A stretch of DNA of 64,000 bases from Hyphomonas sp. CY54-11-8. Lineage in GTDB: Bacteria; Pseudomonadota; Alphaproteobacteria; Caulobacterales; Hyphomonadaceae. The DNA lies in assembly GCF_000682735.1 (NCBI RefSeq), contig NZ_AWFD01000034.1, forward strand, positions 172,015 to 236,014. The letters are read 5' to 3'. Made by a program: the position numbers and the translations under genes. Shown in pieces: positions 17,316 through 28,854 of the stretch; within the stretch, counting starts at the first letter, position 1; the number at the start of each line of letters is the position of its first letter. Below the pieces are notes generated by a model. The model made no database searches. It saw nothing but the letters and a program-made list of their open reading frames with translations, and was not told where the DNA came from.

Positions 17316-18646
17316 AGGTCGTAATCGTCGGCGCCGGTGATTTTCGCCGCCACGATGTCACCCGGCTTCAGTTGCGTTGCGTTTTCGAGGTAGACCACCG
17401 CGTCGACTTCCGGCGCATCGGCTTTGGTTCGGGCAATCATCATGCCGGGCTCTTCATCAGCGCCATCGACGATGACGTCCTGGACGGTACCGACCTGTGC
17501 TTCCGCGCGACCCGCCGAAACCTCGGCCTGAACCTGCATGAAGCGGTGCCAGCGCTCTTCCTTCACTTTATCCGGCACATGACCGGGCAGGGCGCGGCTG
17601 TCTGCGTGGGCGACGTTCTCGTACTGGAAGCAGCCGGCGCGATCGATCTTCGCTTCGCGAATGAAATCCAGCAGGATTTCGAAGTCTTCTTCGGTCTCAC
17701 CCGGGAAGCCGACGATGAAGGTAGACCGGATCGCAAGATCCGGCACATCGCGGCGCCATTGCTGGATGCGTTCCAGCACCTTGTCCTGTTTTGCCGGGCG
17801 CTTCATCGCTTTCAGCACATTCGCGGATGCGTGTTGGAACGGAATGTCCAGATACGGCGTGATCAGCCCTTCCGCCATCATCGGGATGACGGCATCCACG
17901 TGTGGGTAAGGATAGACATAGTGCATCCGAGTCCACACGCCGAGGCTGCCCAGGCCCTTCGCGAGGTCCAGGAAGCGGGTTTCATATTCCGTGCCATGCC
18001 AGGTTTCTGGCTTGTAGCGGACATCGAGACCGTAGGCGGACGTATCCTGGCTGATGACGAGGAGCTCTTTGACGCCCGCTTTTACGAGCTGTTCGGCTTC
18101 GGTCAGCACGTGGTGGATCGGCCGGGAGACGAGATCGCCGCGAAGCTTGGGAATGATGCAGAAGCTGCAGCGGTTGTTGCAGCCTTCAGAGATCTTCAGA
18201 TAAGCGTAGTGGCGCGGTGTGAGGCGCAGGCCCGCTTCCGGCACGAGGTCCAGATGCGGATTGTGCGGTGGCGTCAGGTGCGTGTGGACTGCCTCCATGA
18301 CCGCTTCGTACTGATGCGGACCCGTGATCGCCAGCACTTTGGGATGCGCCTTTTCGATGACTTCCGGCTCTGCGCCCAGGCATCCGGTCACGATAACCTT
18401 GCCGTTCGCCTCGATGGCTTCGCCGATGGCATCAAGGCTTTCGTCCCGTGCGCTGTCGAGGAAGCCACACGTGTTCACCAGCACCAGGTCTGCGCCCGAA
18501 TAGTCCGGAGCGATCTGATAGCCCTCGGCCCGCAGACGCGTGATGATCCGCTCAGAATCAACGAGCGCTTTGGGGCAGCCAAGCGAGACGATGCCGACTT
18601 TCGGCTGCGTCGGGCGGATCGGGGCGGGGCGGGTGGTCGTGTCCAT
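17297..18646 (-). CDS. rimO: Ribosomal protein S12 methylthiotransferase
   Basis: A 449-residue radical-SAM methylthiotransferase that modifies the conserved Asp of ribosomal protein S12. The N-terminal UPF0004 domain opens with [16 protein letters not shown]. Its Fe-S cysteines are in SLGCPK, NTCGF and TGCLG. The radical-SAM triad is CNNRCSFC near residue 152, and a C-terminal TRAM domain is present. [12 protein letters not shown] separates RimO from MiaB. It is monocistronic. Confidence 0.96.
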   Translation of the reverse strand: MDTTTRPAPIRPTQPKVGIVSLGCPKALVDSERIITRLRAEGYQIAPDYSGADLVLVNTCGFLDSARDESLDAIGEAIEANGKVIVTGCLGAEPEVIEKAHPKVLAITGPHQYEAVMEAVHTHLTPPHNPHLDLVPEAGLRLTPRHYAYLKISEGCNNRCSFCIIPKLRGDLVSRPIHHVLTEAEQLVKAGVKELLVISQDTSAYGLDVRYKPETWHGTEYETRFLDLAKGLGSLGVWTRMHYVYPYPHVDAVIPMMAEGLITPYLDIPFQHASANVLKAMKRPAKQDKVLERIQQWRRDVPDLAIRSTFIVGFPGETEEDFEILLDFIREAKIDRAGCFQYENVAHADSRALPGHVPDKVKEERWHRFMQVQAEVSAGRAEAQVGTVQDVIVDGADEEPGMMIARTKADAPEVDAVVYLENATQLKPGDIVAAKITGADDYDLYATPA

Positions 18647-18699
18647 GTCCGTTCTGCTATATTGAAAGTGTGGGACAGGAAAGCGGGAGGACGCATCGC

Positions 18700-19092
18700 A
18701 TGGCTGACAAGCCGGACTTCAAGCGCCTCAGACTGATCCAGATCGTCGCCGTAATCGTCGGCGCCATCGTGCTCATTGGAGCGCTCTGGCTGATGGGCCA
18801 GTTCCGGAAACCGGAACTGGCCCCGATCGTCATGGCGTTTGCCTTTGCCAGTATCAGCTTCAGTGGGCTTTTCTATTTTGGAGCTTTGCTGCTGGAAGGT
18901 TCGCTGCAGAAATACATCCTGTCAGACGATACGGTCATCAAAGGCGGCAATGTCGATATGGTCACGACCACGGCAGAAAGCGGCGATCCCGAAATCGACA
19001 AATGGATCGGGACATATGCCTTTACGCGCAACTTGTTCGGATTGTCGCTGGTCCCGATCCTGATTCTGATCGGTCTTTACTTCTTTGCTTAG
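18700..19092 (+). CDS. Small membrane protein, unknown function
   Basis: I do not recognise this 130-residue protein. It has three hydrophobic segments: near residues 12-35, 41-68 and 110-130 ([19 protein letters not shown]). A polar stretch lies between the second and third ([20 protein letters not shown]). The ATG at 18700 follows a GGGAGG SD and is preferred over an upstream start. It stands between divergent rimO and convergent grxD. Codon use matches its neighbours, so it is likely a genuine conserved gene. Confidence 0.75.
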   Translation: MADKPDFKRLRLIQIVAVIVGAIVLIGALWLMGQFRKPELAPIVMAFAFASISFSGLFYFGALLLEGSLQKYILSDDTVIKGGNVDMVTTTAESGDPEIDKWIGTYAFTRNLFGLSLVPILILIGLYFFA

Positions 19093-19096
19093 ACAA

Positions 19097-19435
19097 TCAG
19101 GCGTCTTCGAGCTCGATGCCTTTTTCCTTCAGGAAATCTCGCAGTTCGCCGCTTTCAAACATCTCTTTGACGATGTCGCAGCCGCCGACGAACTCGCCCT
19201 TCACATAGAGCTGAGGAATGGTCGGCCATTCGGAGTAGACCTTGATACCTTCGCGGACGGCCTGGTTCTCCAGAACGTTCGTCGCAACGTATTCCACGCC
19301 CAGATAATCCAGCACCTGCACCACGACGGATGAGAAACCGCACTGCGGGAAGGTCGGTGTGCCTTTCATGAAAAGGACGACATCGTTGCTTTCTACTGCC
19401 TGTTTGATGGCGTCGAGCGTGGCTTGGTCGGTCAT
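19097..19435 (-). CDS. grxD: Monothiol glutaredoxin, Grx4 type
   Basis: The 112-residue protein is full length for a CGFS-type glutaredoxin, which carries or inserts [2Fe-2S] clusters, often with BolA proteins. The active site QCGFSS lies near residue 32, followed by [19 protein letters not shown] near 70-88, the glutathione-binding region. A GGAGATAA SD precedes the ATG. In many alphaproteobacteria bolA is adjacent; here an M2 peptidase gene lies between them. Confidence 0.96.
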   Translation of the reverse strand: MTDQATLDAIKQAVESNDVVLFMKGTPTFPQCGFSSVVVQVLDYLGVEYVATNVLENQAVREGIKVYSEWPTIPQLYVKGEFVGGCDIVKEMFESGELRDFLKEKGIELEDA

Positions 19436-19517
19436 GGTGTTATCTCCGGATTTCCCGTGATGTGTGGTGGATAAGGGGCGGCGTCAAGCGTGCCGCCCCA
19501 TCCGGTTCGCGTAAAAC

Positions 19518-21374
19518 CTAGTCCCAACCGCAGGACTGGCCCTCATTCTGCTCTTCCAGGTACTCGGTCAGGGGCTCGAAATACTCGACCATGGCGCTCG
19601 CATCCATTTCGCGGGTACCGGTGAATTTCTCCAGTGTTTCCGGCCACGGTCGGGACATGCCGGCCTCCAGCATCTCATTGAAGCGCTCACCAACTTCCTT
19701 GTTGCCGTAGATCGAGCAGCGGTGCAGTGGGCCTTCCCAGCCTGCCTGTTCACAGGCCGCCTTATGGAACTGGAACTGCATCACGAAGGACAGGAAATAG
19801 CGCAGGTAAGGCGTATTGCCCGGAATGTGATACTTGGCGCCGGGGTCGAAGGCGTCAGCCGGTCGCGGCTCTGGGGGCACAATGCCCTGGTTCTTCAGGC
19901 GCAGGTCCCACCAGGCCTTGTTGTAGTCTTCCGGCGCCGTCGTGCCATTCAGGACATCCCAGCGCCAGCTATCGACGGTCAGAGCGAAGGGCAGGAAGGC
20001 GATCTTGTCGAGCGCCGTCTGCATCAGCAGCGCCGTATCGGCGTCCGGGCCAGGTTTTTCATCTTCAGAGATCAGGCCGATCTGCTCCAGGTATTCTGGC
20101 GTGATCGACAAGGCGACGAAATCACCGATTGCCTCATGGAAGCCGTCATGGGCGCCATTTTTATAGAGATAAGGCTGGTCCTTGTAGGCGCGCTGGTAAA
20201 AATTGTGCCCGAGTTCGTGGTGGACCGTGAAGAAGTCCTCGGAGTTGATCTCCGTACACATCTTGATGCGGACATCTTCTTCATCGTCGAGGTCCCATGC
20301 CGATGCGTGGCAGACCACTTCCTTGCCTTCCGGCCGTGTGATCATCGAGCGCTCCCAGAATGTTTCCGGAAGCGGATCCAGGCCAAGCGACGTAAAGAAG
20401 CCTTCGCCTGTCTCGACCATCTTGACGGGTGTGTAACCGCGCTCGTTCAGGCGCGTGGTGAGGTCGTAGCTGACGGGCGTCGTGTCCGGCTTGACGATGT
20501 CATAGATGGACGACCATTGCTGGGCCCACATGTTGCCAAGCAAGTCAGCGCGGATCGGGCCGGTCTTCGGCTGAACGTCATCGCCATAGGTCGCATTCAG
20601 CTTCGTACGCGCGTAGCAGTGGAGATCCTTGTACAGCGGCTCAACCTGACCCCAGAGACGCTGAACTTCAGCTTCCATCTCTTCCGGCGGCATGTCGTAA
20701 TTGGACAACCACATCTTATCCAATGTCGGATAGCCGAGTTCCTGCGCGCCTTCATTGGCAAGCGAGACCATCTTGGCGTAGTTAGCCTTCATCGGCGGCG
20801 ACACGGTGCGCCAGCCCTCCCAGACAGCTTTCAGTTCTTCAGGATCGCGGGACGTCTCGATGATCGTGGATGCCTGGTCCAGATTGATCATCTCGCCTTT
20901 GTATTCAAACTTGCCTTTGCCATAGGTTGAGCTGAGGTCGGTCGTAATCGCCGAAAGTTCCTCTGCCGCACCTTCGCGGGAGGGGGCGGGGATCGTGATG
21001 CCGCTGCGCAGGATGCGGATCTTGCGGGCGACATCGTACGGCATGATGTCGACATTGTATTTCTTGGATTCATTGGCGAGCGAAACAGAAAGCTTGGTCA
21101 TCTTCGCACCAGCTTCTGCGGCGGCCGCATCTGTCTCGTCGGTGATGTTTGTCGCGTTGGCCCAGTAGGCGAGGGCTGTGACCTTGCTTAGCGCAGCCAG
21201 TTCTGTCTCGGCGCGCGTCACAAAAGCGGTTGCTTCCGCGATTTCGGCTGCGGTTTCATCGATTTCGGGTGTTTCAACCAATGCGCCGTCGATTGCCGGC
21301 GTGGTGTCTGCGGCACAGGAAGCCAACGCGGCGCAAAGCGCTATGACACTGGCGGAAAGGGTGAATCTTTTCAT
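19518..21374 (-). CDS. M2 family (ACE-like) peptidyl-dipeptidase, lipoprotein
   Basis: A zinc metallopeptidase of about 618 residues related to angiotensin-converting enzyme. The HHELGH (HExxH) motif lies in FFTVHHELGHNFYQRAY, and the downstream glutamate ligand lies in GFHEAIGDFVALS. A signal peptide with lipobox LASC (Cys near residue 20) predicts a lipoprotein anchored in the envelope with periplasmic activity. The ATG at 21374 has a strong GGAGGAG SD; the frame is open 54 bp further. It separates bolA from grxD, so it looks inserted into an otherwise conserved pair. Confidence 0.93.
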   Translation of the reverse strand: MKRFTLSASVIALCAALASCAADTTPAIDGALVETPEIDETAAEIAEATAFVTRAETELAALSKVTALAYWANATNITDETDAAAAEAGAKMTKLSVSLANESKKYNVDIMPYDVARKIRILRSGITIPAPSREGAAEELSAITTDLSSTYGKGKFEYKGEMINLDQASTIIETSRDPEELKAVWEGWRTVSPPMKANYAKMVSLANEGAQELGYPTLDKMWLSNYDMPPEEMEAEVQRLWGQVEPLYKDLHCYARTKLNATYGDDVQPKTGPIRADLLGNMWAQQWSSIYDIVKPDTTPVSYDLTTRLNERGYTPVKMVETGEGFFTSLGLDPLPETFWERSMITRPEGKEVVCHASAWDLDDEEDVRIKMCTEINSEDFFTVHHELGHNFYQRAYKDQPYLYKNGAHDGFHEAIGDFVALSITPEYLEQIGLISEDEKPGPDADTALLMQTALDKIAFLPFALTVDSWRWDVLNGTTAPEDYNKAWWDLRLKNQGIVPPEPRPADAFDPGAKYHIPGNTPYLRYFLSFVMQFQFHKAACEQAGWEGPLHRCSIYGNKEVGERFNEMLEAGMSRPWPETLEKFTGTREMDASAMVEYFEPLTEYLEEQNEGQSCGWD

Positions 21375-21443
21375 GGATGGTCTCCTCCGGTTGAACGGGA
21401 GAAAACCGTGAACCCTCCGTAAGGTCAATCGGGTGGCTGCGCC

Positions 21444-21674
21444 TCAGGGCGCGCGTGTTTTGAGGGCCAATGCGTGCAGCTCTCCACCCATTTTGCCCTT
21501 GAGTGCCGCATAGACGAGCTGGTGCTGTTTCACGCGGGGGATGCCAGCAAATTGAGGACTGATGATCTCGGCTTGCCAATGGTCATTATCGCCAGCGAGG
21601 TCGGTCAGCACGATCTCCGCTTCGGGAAAAGCGTCCGTCAAATGCTCCATCAGAATTTCGCGTGACATACCCAT
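21444..21674 (-). CDS. bolA: BolA family protein
   Basis: A BolA-like protein of about 76 residues. The fold segments LMEHLTDAFPEAEIVLTDL and the invariant His near VKQHQLVYAAL are visible. BolA proteins partner CGFS glutaredoxins in iron-sulfur trafficking, which fits the nearby grxD. The ATG at 21674 lies 6 nt after GAGGAG; the frame is open upstream to 21755 without a better start. It runs divergently from the M28 peptidase gene. Confidence 0.92.
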   Translation of the reverse strand: MGMSREILMEHLTDAFPEAEIVLTDLAGDNDHWQAEIISPQFAGIPRVKQHQLVYAALKGKMGGELHALALKTRAP

Positions 21675-21799
21675 GGGATTCTCCTCGATCTCCGGGCTCA
21701 ATTGGGCTGCAAGGGCAGCCCCGTCAAGCTTGGCAGCGGACGCCTTGCACCTCAACCGGCGACCTCCTACCGTCTGGCACGACGAAGCGAGAGGTCCTC

Positions 21800-22822
21800 A
21801 TGAAGAGACAGATCTGGACGGTGGCAGCAGGCTTGATGGCGTTTCTGATACTGGGCCTTTTCTGGTTCCTGAATACACCACAGCCGACCCATGACGTATC
21901 TGTACCACTTCCTGAGGGAGAGTATGTTGATGCAGGTGAATTGCTGCACCAGACCGAAGTTCTTTCGAACGACGCACTTGAAGGCCGCGCGATCGGTACG
22001 CCGGGCAACGAAGCGGCGCGTGGATTTCTGAGAAAGCGTTTTGAAACACTGCGCCTCACCAAAATCGGAGACTCTTACGAACACACGTTCACGGTTTTAC
22101 CGGAGCCGGGTGCAGAAAATGCCCAGCCGGTTCAGGGAACAAATCTGATTGGCCTCATCGAGGGAAAGACGCCTGGTAAAGGGAAAATGTTGGCGATCAC
22201 CGCGCATTTTGATCATCTCGGAGTCATTGATGGTGAAATATACAACGGCGCAGACGACAATGCCTCGGGCTCCGCTGCTCTGATCGCGGTGGCCGCATGG
22301 TTCACGGACCACCCGCCGGAACACGATATTCTTTTTGCGCTCGTTGATGGAGAAGAGCCCGGGGCGCTGGGCGCCCGCAACTTGATCCGGTCTGGAGAAA
22401 TAGATCTGGACCGGATCGCGCTGAATATCAACTTCGACATGGTCAGCCGGTCCGACGTGAACGAACTTTATGTATCGGGGACATATCACAGTCCCGGCCT
22501 GGTTCCGCTCGTCGAAGGCCTTGCTGAAAAGACGCCTGTCAAGTTGCTCATGGGGCACGACCGGCCGGAGCAGGGCCCCGATGACTGGACAATGCTGTCA
22601 GACCAGGCAGCCTTCTTCGAAGCCGGTATCCCGTTTCTCTATTTCGGAGTCGAGGACTATGCCGACTATCATAAGCCTACAGATGACTTTGATCTGATCC
22701 CTGCGGAATTCTTTGTGCACTCTGCCGACACGCTGGTCATGGCGGCTATCGCCGCCGACAATGCACTCGACACGCTGGACTTCTCGCTGAAAAAGCCGTT
22801 CGCATCGCCAACGGCCGAGTGA
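21800..22822 (+). CDS. M28 family zinc aminopeptidase, membrane-anchored or secreted
   Basis: This 340-residue protein starts with a hydrophobic segment (QIWTVAAGLMAFLILGLFWFL), a signal anchor or uncleaved signal. The M28 zinc ligands are visible: His/Asp in AHFDHLG, Asp in GADDNASG, Glu-Glu in VDGEEPGALGA, Asp in NINFDM, and a C-terminal His in YADYHKPTDDF. It is probably a periplasmic aminopeptidase. A GAGAGG SD supports the ATG at 21800; the same frame is open further upstream but would overlap bolA. Confidence 0.92.
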   Translation: MKRQIWTVAAGLMAFLILGLFWFLNTPQPTHDVSVPLPEGEYVDAGELLHQTEVLSNDALEGRAIGTPGNEAARGFLRKRFETLRLTKIGDSYEHTFTVLPEPGAENAQPVQGTNLIGLIEGKTPGKGKMLAITAHFDHLGVIDGEIYNGADDNASGSAALIAVAAWFTDHPPEHDILFALVDGEEPGALGARNLIRSGEIDLDRIALNINFDMVSRSDVNELYVSGTYHSPGLVPLVEGLAEKTPVKLLMGHDRPEQGPDDWTMLSDQAAFFEAGIPFLYFGVEDYADYHKPTDDFDLIPAEFFVHSADTLVMAAIAADNALDTLDFSLKKPFASPTAE

Positions 22823-23092
22823 CATCAGGCACGTCTTAACCTGGCATTTTTATATGTGTGACGCCGAGTGGCGCAGCATTGTTCTGGCCTTAAAATGCAG
22901 CCGTATCTCACGAGACATATTGATGTTTTTCCGTTCCGTGAATGAGGACGGGAACCGTGCTTCTGCCGCAACATGTGCAGATTCCTGAAATCCAGCAGGA
23001 ACTGCTTCTCCGGGCGCTCCGTTGGGCAGGCGTCTCCGCTGCTCTCTGGCGGGGGTCAAGAGCTAGAACAGTTTCTGGAAGGATTTAGGACC
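22823..23092. other. Intergenic region before the frameshifted OMP gene
   Basis: About 270 bp with no supported gene; presumably the promoter of the outer-membrane protein gene. I see no clear hairpin. Confidence 0.5.
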
Positions 23093-23702
23093 ATGCTGAA
23101 GTATATTCTCGCCGCAACGGTTGCCACGGGTATCGCAGGGGCTGCGGCCGCACAGGACAATGTGCCTCTATGTGGAAGGCGGTTACCAGTATCTTGAAAT
23201 CGAGCCGGATGGTGCAGACAGCGGGGTCGACACCAATGCAATCGGCTCACGTCTCGGTTACCAGTTCAACTCGATCTTCAGTATCGAAGGTGAGCTTGCT
23301 TCCGGTATCGACGATGGTGAATTCGACTACAATGTTGATGAAGACTCGTTCGATCTTGACGACAACAATGACGGCGACTTCAATGACCTGATCGCTGCTT
23401 TCGGCGATATTGGCCTGAACTATCTGGTCGGCCTGTATGGTAAGGCAGAAGTTCCGCTGACGGATCGTCTCGATGCCTATGCGCGGGCTGGCTACGCCTA
23501 TATCGATCTGGATGCATCAATCCAGACGCCGGGTAGCGCAACCCTCACAACAATCGAAGATTCCGAGGAGGGCCCGGCGTTCGGTGCTGGCCTCAGCTAT
23601 GACCTGACCGAAAATGTCTACCTGAAAGGCGACTACACTTACTACTCCTTCGAGGACACCGACACGAACGGTATCATGCTTGGAGTCGGCTACAAATTCT
23701 AA
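23093..23702 (+). pseudogene. Outer-membrane beta-barrel protein with a single-base frameshift
   Basis: The ATG at 23093 encodes a clear signal peptide (MLKYILAATVATGIAGAAAA then QDNVP). After the signal, the barrel sequence continues only in the +1 frame: YVEGGYQYLEIEPD and onward to GIMLGVGYKF, ending in an aromatic residue as porin-like barrels do. The break lies near 23163-23172 (GTGCCTCTATGTG). Removing one base there gives VPYVEGGYQYLE and restores about 200 residues. The mature part has alternating beta strands and an acidic loop rich in Asp (about 23320-23380), suggestive of calcium binding. It is either a recent frameshift mutation or a sequencing indel, since the rest of the frame is intact. 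Confidence 0.8.
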
Positions 23703-23757
23703 ACTGGCCGTATCCAACTGTGCCCTTCTCGCAGTATTGCGGGGAGGGCGCACTCAA

Positions 23758-26034
<2,277 letters not shown>

Positions 26035-26123
26035 GGCCGGGCTTTAGCGGCAAATTCCACGAGTCGCCAGCGTCTATTGCCATCAAAGCACCTGCATCCC
26101 TGACATAAGGCGCGGATACGAAA

Positions 26124-26153
26124 ACGGGCCCGCCTCATGAAAGGCGGGCCCGT
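26124..26153 (-). terminator. Intrinsic terminator after the TonB-dependent receptor gene
   Basis: The 12-bp GC-rich stem AGGCGGGCCCGT/ACGGGCCCGCCT has a 6-nt loop. On the minus strand it is followed by TTTTCG, about 40 bp past the receptor stop. It may also work in the other direction. Confidence 0.75.
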
Positions 26154-26195
26154 CCTGTTTTCAGCTCATTCCGTCTTGAAGACGGGCCGAGGCAC

Positions 26196-28616
26196 TTACC
26201 AGTTGTAGCTGGCGCGTGCGTAAACGAAGCGGCCCGAGAAGCCGTAGGGGCTGCGGCTCGAATACGGGAAGATGCCGTTGAAGTTCAAGCCATCCGGCGT
26301 CATCGTCGGATATTCGTCGAGCAGGTTGTCTGCGCCGACGCCAACGCTGAACTTGTCGGTGACATTGAAGTTCACAGACGCATCGATGACCCAATCAGCA
26401 TCCAGGGTGAAGTCGTTGTCCGGATTGTTCGACGGCACCAGGACTTCGCCAAAGCGCGTTGCGCGAAGGACGAAATCAGCCTGCTGGTAGGTGTAGTTGC
26501 CTGCGAGGATGAATTTCGTCTCAGGCGCACTCTCTTCCAGGGTCAGCGTGTTGGAACGGCTGAACAGCGTCAGGTTCGGAATGACCGTATTGTCCGGCAC
26601 GTGCGTGACTTCCGTTTTCGAGTAGTTGAACGCTGCTGAAGCGTCCAGGGTGCCCAGGTTCCCGAAGTCGAACCCGTATTTGGTCACGATATCGACGCCC
26701 TTGGATTCGGTTTCGATACCGTTCTGGAAGAAGCGAACGCGCTGCACACCGGTCACGCCGGCTGCGGCGAGCACGGCATCAACATCATCACCGCCCAGGT
26801 TCTCCGTCAGGAAGATCTGGTCGTCGATGTTGATCTGATAGGCATCGATCGTGACGAACCAATCCGGAGTTGGTGTCAGAACCAGGCCCAGCGAGTAGCT
26901 GGTCGATTCTTCTGCATCCAGCTGGCCACCGCCAAGTGCGACCGCAGCAGCGGAAGTCGCCGGGAACGTACCGACTTCGAACGGCACACCATCAATGAAG
27001 TTGGTGGAGATGGCCGTAAAGTACTGCTGTTGCAGGCTCGGTGCGCGGAAGCCGGTCGAGATGGCACCACGGACAGCAACCTGATCGGTGAAGTCGTAAC
27101 GGCCGGCAAGCTTGCCGGTCACAGCATCACCAAAGTCGGAGTAGTCTTCGTAGCGAACCGCTGCAGAGATGAGCGTCTGGTCGTTCGGCACCCATTCGAC
27201 TTCAGCGTAGATGCTGGCGGCATCCCGGCTGACATCGACTTCCGATTCAGGCGTGAAGCCCGGGAAGACCTGGCTGCCTGCGGCGGCCGGGAGGGGGCCC
27301 TGAATGTAGGACGCTTCTTCACCCGCGGTGATTTCGAAGCTCTCATCGCGGTATTCGGCACCAAATGCCAGCGAGGTTTCGCCCGGCAAAAGGTTGTCGA
27401 AGGTTTTGACGATGTCGGCGTTCACAGTGACCTGGTCAAAGGCCAGGGCGCCGGCATTGAACGACGTTTGGCTGGTCGGTCCGATAGAAGCGTTGAGAGA
27501 ATTGTTGACCGAGTAGTCCAACTCGTTGGAGCCATACACAGCGCTCACGTCATAGTCCCAGCCGCCTGCGACGCCGCGAACACCACCACCCAGAGAGTAG
27601 TCGGTCACATCACCGCCGATAACCGGCAGGAAGCCGCCCGGATAGATTTCCGGCACGTTCCGGGAATCATTTGCGCGACGGTAGAAGCCGGGGCTTTCAC
27701 CCTCACGATCCTGAACGCCACCGAAAGCGTAGAGTTCGACACCGCTCTCCAGCGTGTAGCCGGAATTGAAGAAGAAGCTCACGTTCTCCGCACGGCCGTT
27801 GCCGTAGCGGTGGTTCAGGCGATCGAAATTACGCTCGACTTCGGCATAAGCCGGATCATCCGGGAATTGCTGGCGCGGGTCGAGACCGGCCCGGTTCGAT
27901 GCCTGGCGAAGGGAATACTCGCCCGACACCGTCAGGAAGCCGTTGTCGCCGAGGCCAAAGCCGGTCCAGCCGCCGATCGTGGTTGTCTGACCGTCAATCT
28001 CACTGCGGTTCAGGCCTTCTGGATCGGTGACGTTGGCGCCGTAACGGACATTCAGGCCACCGCCATGATCGTCTTCACGGAGGATAACGTTGATAACGCC
28101 GGCGATTGCGTCGGAACCGTACTGTGCCGATGCGCCGTCTCGCAGGACCTGGACGTTGCCAATGGCGCTGGTCGGGATCGAGTTGAGGTCGACAGCTGCA
28201 GAGCCGCGGCCAACCGAACCATTGATGTTGACCAGGGAAGAGGAATGGCGGCGCTTGCCGTTCACAAGAACGAGCGTCTGGTCAGGGGAGAGACCGCGAA
28301 GCGTCGCCGGGCGGATGATGTCCGTGCCGTCATTGATGGCGGTTTGGTTGAAGTTGAAGCTCGGCACCGTCGTGCTGAGGATCTGGTTCAGTTCAACGCG
28401 GCCGGTTTCCGTAAGCTCTTCAACGGGGAACACGTCAACCGGAACGGCCGTTTCGAGGGCTGTCCGGTTGGCTGTGCGCGTGCCGGTCACAACGACTTGG
28501 CCCTGACGCAGCTCATTGGAACCTGCTTCATCGCTCTCCTGAGCTGAAGCGACCGAAAGTGTAGTTGCGACGGCGATGGAAGACGCCGTGACAAGCAATG
28601 ACTTCAAAAGGGTCAT
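26196..28616 (-). CDS. TonB-dependent outer-membrane receptor
   Basis: A receptor of about 806 residues. A signal peptide (SLLVTASSIAVATTLSVASAQ) is followed by a TonB-box-like GQVVVTGTRTA, a plug domain (LRGLSPDQTLVLVNGKRRH; VQVLRDGASAQYGSDAIAGV near 150) and a 22-strand barrel ending in the aromatic Trp of YARASYNW. It imports a ligand, such as a siderophore, vitamin or sugar, that I cannot identify. The ATG at 28616 follows an AGGAG SD; the frame is open upstream to 28748. A strong terminator follows. It lies between purL and a purine deaminase, which may be coincidental. Confidence 0.95.
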   Translation of the reverse strand: MTLLKSLLVTASSIAVATTLSVASAQESDEAGSNELRQGQVVVTGTRTANRTALETAVPVDVFPVEELTETGRVELNQILSTTVPSFNFNQTAINDGTDIIRPATLRGLSPDQTLVLVNGKRRHSSSLVNINGSVGRGSAAVDLNSIPTSAIGNVQVLRDGASAQYGSDAIAGVINVILREDDHGGGLNVRYGANVTDPEGLNRSEIDGQTTTIGGWTGFGLGDNGFLTVSGEYSLRQASNRAGLDPRQQFPDDPAYAEVERNFDRLNHRYGNGRAENVSFFFNSGYTLESGVELYAFGGVQDREGESPGFYRRANDSRNVPEIYPGGFLPVIGGDVTDYSLGGGVRGVAGGWDYDVSAVYGSNELDYSVNNSLNASIGPTSQTSFNAGALAFDQVTVNADIVKTFDNLLPGETSLAFGAEYRDESFEITAGEEASYIQGPLPAAAGSQVFPGFTPESEVDVSRDAASIYAEVEWVPNDQTLISAAVRYEDYSDFGDAVTGKLAGRYDFTDQVAVRGAISTGFRAPSLQQQYFTAISTNFIDGVPFEVGTFPATSAAAVALGGGQLDAEESTSYSLGLVLTPTPDWFVTIDAYQINIDDQIFLTENLGGDDVDAVLAAAGVTGVQRVRFFQNGIETESKGVDIVTKYGFDFGNLGTLDASAAFNYSKTEVTHVPDNTVIPNLTLFSRSNTLTLEESAPETKFILAGNYTYQQADFVLRATRFGEVLVPSNNPDNDFTLDADWVIDASVNFNVTDKFSVGVGADNLLDEYPTMTPDGLNFNGIFPYSSRSPYGFSGRFVYARASYNW

Positions 28617-28727
28617 TATTCTATGCTCCTGTCTGTTTTTTAACCTCACGAGGCCAGTTAATGCTGATTGGAGCGCCAAAACAGATGGAATTGGAAGATT
28701 CTTGCCTGAATAGCTTATATCATTGCA

Positions 28728-28753
28728 AAAGTGTGACGGATCCATCACACTTT
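28728..28753 (-). terminator. Palindrome between the deaminase and TonB receptor genes
   Basis: AAAGTGTGA and TCACACTTT flank an 8-nt spacer, giving a 26-nt near-palindrome with GGATCC at its centre. On the minus strand it ends in TCACACTTTT, so it could terminate the deaminase transcript. It could equally be an operator about 110 bp upstream of the receptor start; the half-sites resemble CRP-type TGTGA/TCACA but with 8 rather than 6 spacer bases. Confidence 0.4.
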
Positions 28754-28854
28754 AGCTGATCTAAAAACGTGCTTAGCAGCTGCAAAAACTATCTCTGGAT
28801 GCCGGTTGGAGTCAGTAGATCTGCGGCTCCAGGCCGTTTTCCCGAGGGAGCGTG

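Noticed and set aside
17372..18736. 454-codon plus-strand open frame
   Set aside because: Antisense to rimO, which has complete Fe-S and radical-SAM motifs; a shadow of high-GC codon use.
19722..20930. 402-codon plus-strand open frame
   Set aside because: Antisense to the M2 peptidase containing HELGH; no motifs of its own.
27030..28547. 505-codon plus-strand open frame
   Set aside because: Lies wholly antisense to the TonB-dependent receptor, which has clear plug and barrel motifs; the plus-strand product has no recognisable domain and biased composition.
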